Source: Methanothermobacter sp049720995
GTDB lineage: Archaea > Methanobacteriota > Methanobacteria > Methanobacteriales > Methanothermobacteraceae
DNA: 15,738 bases
NCBI RefSeq assembly: GCF_049720995.1
Contig: NZ_JBNASF010000032.1
Coordinates: 1-15,738, forward strand
Reading direction: 5' to 3'
Below the pieces are notes generated by a model. The model made no database searches. It saw nothing but the letters and a program-made list of their open reading frames with translations, and was not told where the DNA came from. The position numbers were made by a program, and so were the translations under genes. Of this stretch, positions 1 to 6,117 are shown in pieces. Each line of letters opens with the position of its first letter. Position 1 is the stretch's first letter.

Positions 1-54
1 TTATTTCATCACATTAAACTCTGCTCCTTATTTCATCACATTAAACTCTGCTCC
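1..54. repeat. Perfect 27-bp tandem duplication at the window start
   Basis: Bases 1-27 and 28-54 are identical. The second copy contains the last codons and the stop of the ABC permease gene (stop complement at 36-38, followed at once by a second in-frame TGA), so the duplication lies across and just past the 3' end of that gene and does not alter its protein. The first copy begins exactly at base 1, so a real short tandem duplication cannot be told apart from an assembly artefact at a contig end. Confidence 0.9.
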
Positions 55-800
55 TTCCTGTTGAAGAGGAAGGCCGATGCAAGGACGGCTGCAACTGCAA
101 AAACCGATATCACTGCAACGTTAACCTCAAGTGGAAGCACCGAATTTCTCAGTATTGTGAATCTGAGGGCGTCAACTGCATATGTCAGGGGGTTTATATA
201 GACTGCGCCCTGAAGCCATGCAGGGAGTCCGGTTATTGGGAATAGGGCCCCGCTCAGGAGAAATATGGGGAGCACTATGAAACTCATGATAAGATTGAAA
301 CCCTCCATGCTGTCTGTGAAGGCCGCTATCATGAGTCCCAGGCCACCGAGGCCCATGGATATTATCAAGGCTATCACCATGCTCACAATGAAACACAGGG
401 GCGACATTGTAACTCCAACTATGAATGAAAGGGCCAGGAGGATGGCCGCCTGTATCATCGAGGCAGTGCTTATACCCAGGGCCTTCCCAATCACTATGGA
501 GGGCCTTGATATGGGTGCAACCAGTATCTCCTTGAGGAAGCCGTACTGGCGATCTATGATCACAGAGACCCCTGAGAATATGCTTGTGAAGAGGATGGTC
601 TGGCCTATGATGCCCGGGTAGATGAAGGCCTTATAGCCCCCCTGAACTCCCCCAAACCTCACAGCCGCCCCCAGACCCGTCCCGAATATTATGAGCCAGA
701 GGAGGGGGGTCACCACGGAGGTGACTATCCTGGAACGGTAACGGAAGAACCTCTTCATCTCACGAAGCCATATTGTGTATATACCCTCAATTTCAGCCAT
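36..800 (-). CDS. ABC-2 type transporter permease (DrrB/NodJ-like)
   Basis: Integral membrane subunit of an ABC exporter of the ABC-2 (daunorubicin-resistance DrrB / NodJ) family. It pairs with the ATPase encoded just upstream to pump an unknown substrate out of the cell. The 254-residue protein starts with a short cytoplasmic, Arg-rich segment (REMKRFFRYRSR) and then shows six hydrophobic segments at roughly residues 26-45, 60-82, 105-128, 133-160, 168-190 and 226-246, the usual layout and length. The conserved ABC-2 loop with PLTYAVDALR is present before the last segment. I chose the ATG at 800, with GTGAGG about 9 nt upstream; a GTG at 815 would add five residues and overlap the ATPase stop. 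With the ATG, only 4 nt separate the two genes, so they are cotranscribed. The substrate cannot be told from sequence. The 3' end lies in a tandem repeat. Confidence 0.9.
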   Translation of the reverse strand: MAEIEGIYTIWLREMKRFFRYRSRIVTSVVTPLLWLIIFGTGLGAAVRFGGVQGGYKAFIYPGIIGQTILFTSIFSGVSVIIDRQYGFLKEILVAPISRPSIVIGKALGISTASMIQAAILLALSFIVGVTMSPLCFIVSMVIALIISMGLGGLGLMIAAFTDSMEGFNLIMSFIVLPIFLLSGALFPITGLPAWLQGAVYINPLTYAVDALRFTILRNSVLPLEVNVAVISVFAVAAVLASAFLFNRKEQSLM

Positions 801-804
801 GCTA

Positions 805-1743
805 TCATGCCTCACTTATAGTCCTTCCGGTGTACCTTATGAACACATCCTCAAGGGTCGGGTGCTCAAGCTCCACAGCCCTCACATAGAAGCCCCTTCT
901 TGCTGCGAGGTTAACTATCTCGGGGACCAGGTTCTCACCCCTCTCAACCATTAACCTGACCTGGTCATCCATGAGGTGTGCCTCCTTAACGTACTCCTGG
1001 TTTCCAAGGATATCATAGAATTCCTCTGCACGGTCCACCCTCACGGTGATTGTGTCTGCCCCAAGCTCCCTCTTGAGGTTTGCAGGGCTGTCAGCCTTTA
1101 TTATCTCTCCACGGCTCATTATGGCCACCTCATCGCAGAGTTTATCTGCTTCCTCCATGTAGTGGGTGGTGAGGAGCACGGTAACGTCCTCCTCCCTGTT
1201 GAGCCTCTCTATGTACCTCCAGATACTCTCCCTTGTCTGCGGGTCGAGTCCAAGGGTTGGCTCGTCAAGGAAGAGTACCCGGGGGTGGTGTATCAGGCCA
1301 CGGCCTATCTCGAGGCGCCTTTTCATGCCCCCTGAGTATGTCTTCACATACTCATCGGCCTTATCACCTAGTGCTATGAGTTCAAGGACCTCATCTATCC
1401 TCCTCTCCCTTATATCCCTGGGGACCCCGTAGAGGGCGGCGTGCATTTCAAGGTGTTCCCTCCCTGTTAGTATGTCATCGAGGGCCCTTGACTGGAAGAC
1501 TATGCCTATGGACTCCCTCACCCTCCTGGCCTCCCTCACTATGTCGTAGCCGTTTACCGTGCCACTCCCTGCTGTGGGGTGGAGTATGGTGCAGAGCATT
1601 GATATCAGTGTGGTTTTACCTGCGCCGTTAGGCCCGAGGACACCATAAATTGAGTTTTCAGGGACCTCCAGATCCACAGAATTAACCGCCAGGAAATCAT
1701 CATATCTCTTGCTTATACCCTCTGTTTCAATTATATTATCCAT
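805..1743 (-). CDS. ABC transporter ATP-binding protein (DrrA-like)
   Basis: Cytoplasmic ATPase of the two-gene exporter, energising the adjacent ABC-2 permease. In the 312-residue protein I see Walker A GPNGAGKTT (residues 37-45), a Q-loop in VFQSRALDD, the ABC signature YSGGMKRRLEIGRG, Walker B VLFLDEPTLGLDP, and an H-loop histidine in LLTTHYMEEAD. The last 80 or so residues form the C-terminal extension typical of DrrA-type proteins, ending in the family-like PTLEDVFIRYTGR. The ATG at 1743 follows a G-rich AGGGGG stretch about 6 nt upstream; a GTG at 1782 would add 13 residues that do not resemble the family and has no ribosome binding site. The gene is transcribed divergently from the kaiC homologue, and the permease follows after 4 nt. 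DrrAB-type assignment is by motif; drug, lipid or glycan export are all possible. Confidence 0.93.
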   Translation of the reverse strand: MDNIIETEGISKRYDDFLAVNSVDLEVPENSIYGVLGPNGAGKTTLISMLCTILHPTAGSGTVNGYDIVREARRVRESIGIVFQSRALDDILTGREHLEMHAALYGVPRDIRERRIDEVLELIALGDKADEYVKTYSGGMKRRLEIGRGLIHHPRVLFLDEPTLGLDPQTRESIWRYIERLNREEDVTVLLTTHYMEEADKLCDEVAIMSRGEIIKADSPANLKRELGADTITVRVDRAEEFYDILGNQEYVKEAHLMDDQVRLMVERGENLVPEIVNLAARRGFYVRAVELEHPTLEDVFIRYTGRTISEA

Positions 1744-1803
1744 AGGAACCCCCTTCAGTTGATGCTCAGATCTGATCGTCACAAGTATTTTATGCCTTAA
1801 GTG

Positions 1804-1815
1804 ATTAATATAGTA
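1804..1815. promoter_or_regulatory. Candidate divergent TATA region between exporter and Kai operon
   Basis: The AT-rich stretch GATTAATATAGT is the best TATA-like sequence between the two divergent transcription units and could serve either strand. Read rightward, a start about 25 nt downstream (near 1836) would give the Kai operon a leader of roughly 115-120 nt containing both copies of the repeat at 1824-1934. Read leftward, it lies about 60 nt before the exporter ATPase ATG. This is inferred from base composition and spacing only. Confidence 0.35.
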
Positions 1816-1823
1816 TCAAGTGG

Positions 1824-1934
1824 AAATCCGGACGGATCACATCATGGATTCCCATGCACTTCTACGTGTTCAGAGTCCAGGAGGAGGTCAGAATCCAGCC
1901 TGGATCACATCATGGATTTCCCGTGAACTTCTAC
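1824..1934 (+). repeat. Two diverged copies of a ~42-bp hairpin-bearing element upstream of kaiC
   Basis: Copy A (about 1824-1865) and copy B (about 1891-1934) are direct repeats with a 68-bp period. The core GGATCACATCATGGATT is identical (1834-1850, 1902-1918) and both end in ACTTCTAC. Each copy carries two small inverted repeats. The first is ATCCG-GA-CGGAT in A (1826-1837) and ATCCAG-C-CTGGAT in B (1893-1905): the bases differ but pairing is kept. The second is CATGG-ATTC-CCATG in A (1843-1856) and CATGG with CCGTG in B, where the change gives a G-U wobble that an RNA stem would tolerate. This may be a structured mRNA leader or tandem operators; which one is inference. Confidence 0.7.
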
Positions 1935-1952
1935 TCATGAGGGGGTGGTTGG

Positions 1953-3374
1953 TTGAGGTTCAGGTCCATTGAAAAGTCGCCTACCGGCATAAAGGGCCTT
2001 GATATGGTAACAGGGGGTGGTTTCCCTGAGGGCAGAAACACACTCATCTATGGCGGCCCAGGTACAGGAAAGACATTCATTGCAGTTGAGTTCCTTCTTA
2101 ACGGTGCATCCTACTATGGAGAACCGGGTGTGCTTGTGAGCTTTGATGAACGGCAGAGGAATATAGTTGAGAACTTCCAGTCCGATGACAGGGCCCTTGA
2201 AAAACTGATTAAGGATGGAAAAATATTTATTGAGGACGTTTCAGGGGCTCCAGATCCCAGTATAGGATCCTACAGTCTGGATGCCCTTAAGATAAGGATC
2301 GAGGATGCTGTTAAAACCACCGGGGCCAGGAGGGTTGTCCTTGATAAGGTTGACAGCCTCTTTGATGGTGTATCAGATAGGGGGCCCCTCCACATGGAAC
2401 TGCGCCACATCATATCCTGGCTGAATTTGATGGGGGTTACAAGCGTATTCACCGCAGGGGACTCTGGGGGCAAGCCAACACATGGATTTGAGGACTACAT
2501 CTCTGACTGTGTCATACACCTCACCCACACCTTCGATGGGGAGGTTGGAACAAGACACATGAGAATAGTCAAGTACCGTGGTTCCAGCCACGGCCTCAAC
2601 AGGTACCCATTCCTCATCAATGAGAGGGGAATCTCAATCTTCCCTATAACCTCCCTCAAACTGGATTACAGTGTCAGCAGGGAACTCGTATCCACAGGAA
2701 TACCCGACCTTGATGATATGCTGGGTGGGGGCATATACAGGGGTTCAAGTATCCTGATATCAGGTACTACAGGGGCCGGTAAGACCACCATTCTTTCAAA
2801 GTTTGCCTATGAGGCCTGCCGCCGCGGTGAACGCTGCCTCTACTTTGCCAATGAGGAGCCCGCGGATCAGATAATCCGGAACATGGAATCGGTGGGGATC
2901 CAGCTCAAAGATCATATTGATGATAAACTCATGATACACTCCAATAGGCCCACATCACTGGGACTTGAATCCCACCTGACCGGGATGCAGGACCTTTTAA
3001 TGGACTTCAAACCTGATACTGTACTTGTGGACCCTGTTACTAGCCTTGCAGCTGCAGGTGGACCCTCAAATAGGGTCAGCAATGCAAAGAACCTCTTCAT
3101 AAGGTTCACCGATTTTCTGAAGTCACGGGGTGTGACCTCCCTCTTCACATACCTTATAAGGTCACCGGTCACCGCAACCCAGACTGAACTTGAGATCTCA
3201 TCACTGATTGATACCTGGATTGTCCTGGAGCATGTGAGGACCAACGGTGATTACAAGAGGCTCCTCCGCATACTAAAGAGCAGGGGAATGGACCACTCAA
3301 GCAGCGTCGCAGAGATGAAATTCAGTGAAAGGGGGATTCTCATCAAGGGGGATCCTGGTGAGAGTGGGAGATGA
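1953..3374 (+). CDS. kaiC: KaiC-family double-domain RecA-like ATPase
   Basis: Homologue of the circadian clock ATPase KaiC: two RecA-like domains in tandem, expected to form a cytoplasmic hexamer. In 473 residues, domain I has PTGIKGLD, Walker A GGPGTGKT (34-41), DE at 65-66 in place of the usual paired glutamates, and Walker B ending at D131. Domain II has Walker A GTTGAGKT (271-278), paired glutamates E301-E302 and Walker B TVLVDP (D360). Aligning by eye the stretch before DTWIVL with Synechococcus KaiC places T411, S416 and S417 at the positions of T426, S431 and T432, the autophosphorylation region. The protein ends about where the cyanobacterial KaiA-binding tail would begin, and no kaiA is nearby. 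I chose the TTG at 1953, which follows GGGGGTGGTTGG; no better in-frame start exists. It is first in the operon, with kaiB 3 nt downstream. Whether it keeps time is unknown; many archaeal KaiC proteins act in signalling. Confidence 0.9.
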   Translation: MRFRSIEKSPTGIKGLDMVTGGGFPEGRNTLIYGGPGTGKTFIAVEFLLNGASYYGEPGVLVSFDERQRNIVENFQSDDRALEKLIKDGKIFIEDVSGAPDPSIGSYSLDALKIRIEDAVKTTGARRVVLDKVDSLFDGVSDRGPLHMELRHIISWLNLMGVTSVFTAGDSGGKPTHGFEDYISDCVIHLTHTFDGEVGTRHMRIVKYRGSSHGLNRYPFLINERGISIFPITSLKLDYSVSRELVSTGIPDLDDMLGGGIYRGSSILISGTTGAGKTTILSKFAYEACRRGERCLYFANEEPADQIIRNMESVGIQLKDHIDDKLMIHSNRPTSLGLESHLTGMQDLLMDFKPDTVLVDPVTSLAAAGGPSNRVSNAKNLFIRFTDFLKSRGVTSLFTYLIRSPVTATQTELEISSLIDTWIVLEHVRTNGDYKRLLRILKSRGMDHSSSVAEMKFSERGILIKGDPGESGR

Positions 3375-3377
3375 GTC

Positions 3378-3623
3378 ATGATCCATCTGCGCATATACAT
3401 CGCCGGCGATAACCTTTCAGCTGCGGCCCTTGAAAACCTCAGGAATGTTATGGGTGATGATGCGAAGCTAGAGGTTGTTGATGTCCGTGGAAACCCCGAG
3501 ATTGCAAGGGAGAATGGAATCATTGCCATTCCGACCCTGGAGAGGATAAGCCCAAGCCCCATGCGGAGGGTTATAGGGGACCTCAATGACCCTGATGCCC
3601 TGCGCAGATTCATAGGTATCTGA
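3378..3623 (+). CDS. kaiB: KaiB-family protein (thioredoxin-like fold)
   Basis: Small cytoplasmic protein of 81 residues homologous to KaiB, which in cyanobacteria binds KaiC and controls its phosphorylation state. Matching signatures in order are an RIYIAGDN first strand (KaiB has KLYVAGNT), VVDVRGNP near residues 36-43 (KaiB VIDVLKNP), the cis-proline IPTL near residues 51-54 (KaiB TPTL), and PSPMRRVIGDLND near residues 59-71 (KaiB LPVRRIIGDLSD). It stops about 10-15 residues short of cyanobacterial KaiB, and the residues equivalent to the fold-switch positions Gly88 and Asp90 are not evident. The ATG at 3378 is 3 nt after the kaiC stop, with GGGAG a few bases upstream, so the genes are translationally linked. 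It is strengthened by sitting next to kaiC; a generic thioredoxin-fold protein is unlikely because the CxxC motif is absent. Confidence 0.88.
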   Translation: MIHLRIYIAGDNLSAAALENLRNVMGDDAKLEVVDVRGNPEIARENGIIAIPTLERISPSPMRRVIGDLNDPDALRRFIGI

Positions 3624-3633
3624 GGTGCATGCC

Positions 3634-5622
3634 ATGGAGAATGCAATCAGGAGGATCAATGACCTCATTGATGAGAGGAGAGAGGAGGATACCCTATCAC
3701 TCATCAGGGATATGGAAGCAGGGGACCATATCTGCATCATATACGATGATGAGGCTGAGTGGAGGAGGATCATTGTTCCCTTCATCATCGAGGGCCTCAG
3801 GAGGGGTGAGAGGTGCATATACATAGCCAGCCAGAGGACATGCGAAACCATCAGGGAGGAGCTCGGCAGGAAGATCCCTGTTTCCATGTTTGAAGCCGGA
3901 GGGAGCCTCAGGATAATGAATGAAACTGAGGCTTACACAGAGGGGGGTTTCTTTGACCCTGAAAGGATGCTTGACCTCCTTGAATCCGAAACAGAAAATG
4001 CGGTTGCCGAGGGCTTCACTGGCCTCAGGGTTACCGGTGAAATGAGCTGGGTCCTCAGGGGCCTCCCCGGGAGCGAAAGGCTGATAGAGTATGAGGCCAG
4101 ACTCAACAATTTCTTCCCGGGATCGGACTGCCTTGCCATCTGCCAGTACCACAGGCAACTCTTCAGCCCCGATGTGATCAGGGGAGTCCTGCTCACCCAC
4201 CCCATAGTTGTCTGGAACTCAGGTGTGTACAGAAACCCATACTATATAAGCCCGGAGCTTATCCTCAGCGGTGAAGAAGGTGAGAGGGAGGTGGATAACT
4301 GGCTCGAGAATATAAAAAGGGAGAATGAACTTTTAAGGTCCCTTGAAAACATCAAAAAGCTCTATGATGAGTTCATAAACCACAGTCCATGGATAGTGTT
4401 CCTCAAGGATTTCAGGTCAAGGTACGTGATTGCAAACAGCAGGTTTTCAGAGCTTGTGGGAACAGAGGATATCACCGGAAAGACCGACTTTGATCTGATG
4501 GACAGAGAAGCCGCTGAGGCCTGCCTTGAGTCCGACAGGATGGCCCTGAGGGACGGTGAATCCTACACTGAAGAGGAAGTTAAGGGCAGGGTCTACGGGG
4601 TATACAAATTTGGTTTTAAGCTGCCCGATGGTAGAAGGGGTGTCGGGGGCTTTGCAGTTGATATAACCCAGAGAAAGGTGTATGAACGGGACATTGAAAC
4701 CTCGAGGAACAACTTCTTGGGTATCGTTGAGAACAGCCCGGAGCCCATGGTGATAGTGGATCTGGATGGCAAACTCCTCTACTCAAACCCTGCTGGCAGA
4801 AAGTTCTTTGGCTGGCCCCCCGATTACAGGGGTGGGCACATCGGAGTACCCCTCAGGAGGGAGATACAGGAGATCAGGGTCCTTTCTGCTGACGGCCAGG
4901 TTCGGGTGGCTGAGATGATGGTGACAGACACTGTCTGGGAGGGCAGAAAATCCCTCCTTATCAGACTCCATGATATAACCAGGCTCCGTGAATATGAGAT
5001 TTCCCTGAAGAGGTCCCTCAGGGAGAAGGAGGTGATGCTCAGGGAGATACATCACAGGGTCAAAAACAACCTCCAGATAATATCCAGCCTCCTTAACCTC
5101 CAGAGATGCTCTATCCAGGATGAGAGGGCTGCCGACGTATTCACCGATAGTGTTAACCGTGTCAAGTCCATGGCCATGATACATGAGAAACTGTACCAGT
5201 CAGAGAGCCTTGCTGACCTACCATTCTCAGAGTACATAATTGACCTCGTATCTGAGATCAGGTCAAATTATCTTGAAAAAAGGATATCGGTTAACTACGA
5301 TATGGAGGACATTCACCTGGATATAAACAGGGCCATACCGGCAGGTTTAATAGTCAACGAGGCCGTCACCAACGCCATGAAGCATGCGTTCAAATCAGGT
5401 GAAGGTGAACTCATCATACGCCTATTTTCGAGGGAGGGCATGGTCCATGTGGAGGTTGAGGATGACGGACCCGGTCTTTCAGCGGACTTTGATACAGATA
5501 CCGGCGGCGGCCTTGGCATGGATCTTATGAGAAACCTTGCATCGCAGCTCGATGGTGAACTCAGAATCAGGGGGGATAATGGCGTGCGAGTGAGCCTTGT
5601 TTTCCCGGCACAGAAAAACTGA
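3634..5622 (+). CDS. Sensor histidine kinase: MEDS-PAS-PAS-HisKA_2-HATPase
   Basis: Large soluble histidine kinase (662 residues, no membrane segments), third in the kaiC-kaiB operon. Domains: MEDS sensory domain about 25-205 (GDHICIIYDD at 30-39); PAS about 240-350 (ITQRKVYE end); PAS about 357-455 (DITRLREYE end); HisKA_2 dimerisation/phosphoacceptor EIHHRVKNN with the acceptor among H473/H474; HATPase N-box NEAVTNAMKH (575-584), G1 DDGPGL (610-615) and G2 GGGLGMDL (624-631). There is no receiver domain, and no response regulator gene in the window. The MEDS segment RRGERCIYIA (56-65) closely matches RRGERCLYFA (290-299) of the neighbouring KaiC, suggesting MEDS is a P-loop-less KaiC-like fold. 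I chose ATG 3634 because GAGGTG lies 6 nt upstream; GTG 3625 would add three residues. The gap to kaiB is 10 nt. By analogy with SasA it may read out KaiC/KaiB state; that is inference. Confidence 0.9.
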   Translation: MENAIRRINDLIDERREEDTLSLIRDMEAGDHICIIYDDEAEWRRIIVPFIIEGLRRGERCIYIASQRTCETIREELGRKIPVSMFEAGGSLRIMNETEAYTEGGFFDPERMLDLLESETENAVAEGFTGLRVTGEMSWVLRGLPGSERLIEYEARLNNFFPGSDCLAICQYHRQLFSPDVIRGVLLTHPIVVWNSGVYRNPYYISPELILSGEEGEREVDNWLENIKRENELLRSLENIKKLYDEFINHSPWIVFLKDFRSRYVIANSRFSELVGTEDITGKTDFDLMDREAAEACLESDRMALRDGESYTEEEVKGRVYGVYKFGFKLPDGRRGVGGFAVDITQRKVYERDIETSRNNFLGIVENSPEPMVIVDLDGKLLYSNPAGRKFFGWPPDYRGGHIGVPLRREIQEIRVLSADGQVRVAEMMVTDTVWEGRKSLLIRLHDITRLREYEISLKRSLREKEVMLREIHHRVKNNLQIISSLLNLQRCSIQDERAADVFTDSVNRVKSMAMIHEKLYQSESLADLPFSEYIIDLVSEIRSNYLEKRISVNYDMEDIHLDINRAIPAGLIVNEAVTNAMKHAFKSGEGELIIRLFSREGMVHVEVEDDGPGLSADFDTDTGGGLGMDLMRNLASQLDGELRIRGDNGVRVSLVFPAQKN

Positions 5623-5625
5623 ATG

Positions 5626-5859
5626 TTAAGGAGAGGTAATGTCCTGAAGATCGACGTTGATGTTCACACCAGGACCATCATCTCCTGTGAATGTGACCTC
5701 ATCCCATGACCATGAGGACGTTGACGTGTACACCAAAAAAACCATTAAATCGGACCTCCCGGTGATCCTCCAGCGGCTGTCAGTGTTGTGGCCGGGATCC
5801 CTGATGTCCCTCAATACTGTTGAGGGGCGGCATATGGTTGTAAGTAAGTCTGTTTTCAT
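5626..5859 (-). CDS. Possible small hypothetical protein or gene remnant (77 aa)
   Basis: I do not recognise this. The frame opens with ATG at 5859, preceded by GGAGAAGGT about 9 nt upstream, and ends 4 nt from the convergent histidine kinase stop. Codons include the AGG, ACC and GAG choices common in neighbouring genes. The C-terminal half (SWDEVTFTGDDGPGVNINV) looks like an acidic beta-rich segment, while the N-terminal half is Arg/Asp-rich and unremarkable. No membrane segment or catalytic motif is visible. It may be a small gene, the tail of a decayed gene, or chance. Confidence 0.25.
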   Translation of the reverse strand: MKTDLLTTICRPSTVLRDIRDPGHNTDSRWRITGRSDLMVFLVYTSTSSWSWDEVTFTGDDGPGVNINVDLQDITSP

Positions 5860-6070
5860 CTGTCTTTTACCTTCTCCATTAAGAACCTTCGGTGCTGCTT
5901 AGCCGGTACCGCGTCTCTTATGGTTGTCACCATGCCCTATCATGTGCGTACCTTTCATGGAGGGTTGATTCGTGGCCCAGAAACCCTGATGTCCTGGAAT
6001 GAAGAGCTGGTCCCGGAAAAATCCCCTTGAAACTCCACAGGGCACTTCACCGAACTATTCGCTGCTCTGG

Positions 6071-6114
6071 AAAATGATAAATAAGCCGGTTTACATATTA
6101 ATTAGCCGGTGAGG
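6071..6114 (+). promoter_or_regulatory. Promoter and ribosome binding region of the MBL-rhodanese gene
   Basis: The AT-rich stretch AAAATGATAAATAAG (6071-6085) and TTTACATATTA (6090-6100) offer TATA-like sequences. AGCCGGT occurs as a direct repeat at 6084-6090 and 6104-6110, 20 bp apart (about two helical turns), which could be a regulator site. The second copy runs into the ribosome binding site GGTGAGG that decides the ATG at 6118. Confidence 0.35.
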
Positions 6115-6117
6115 TGC

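Larger units (their letters stand above)
5623..6117. other. Poorly coding 495-bp gap downstream of the histidine kinase
   Basis: No convincing conserved gene lies here. The plus strand is broken by frequent stops: a 28-codon frame starts at 5623, and an isolated 36-codon frame occurs at 5920-6030 without a ribosome binding site. A minus-strand frame at 5626-5859 has plausible codons and is listed separately. AGCCGGT occurs at 5901, 6084 and 6104. The right end (about 6070-6114) holds the promoter and ribosome binding site for the next gene. The stretch may be a decayed gene plus regulatory DNA. Confidence 0.5.

Noticed and set aside
265..621. 118-codon plus-strand frame antisense to the permease
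   Set aside because: Mirror of a strongly coding gene; Met-rich and Pro/Arg-rich translation without a family pattern.
1844..1972. 42-codon open frame covering the kaiC leader and overlapping the kaiC start
   Set aside because: No proper ribosome binding site, composition driven by the two repeats, and it would interfere with the strong TTG start of kaiC.
3697..4200. 167-codon minus-strand frame antisense to the histidine kinase
   Set aside because: It mirrors the MEDS domain coding sequence, which carries clear family motifs on the plus strand.
5920..6030. 36-codon plus-strand frame in the gap before the MBL-rhodanese gene
   Set aside because: No ribosome binding site and no recognisable motif; kept only as part of the gap description.
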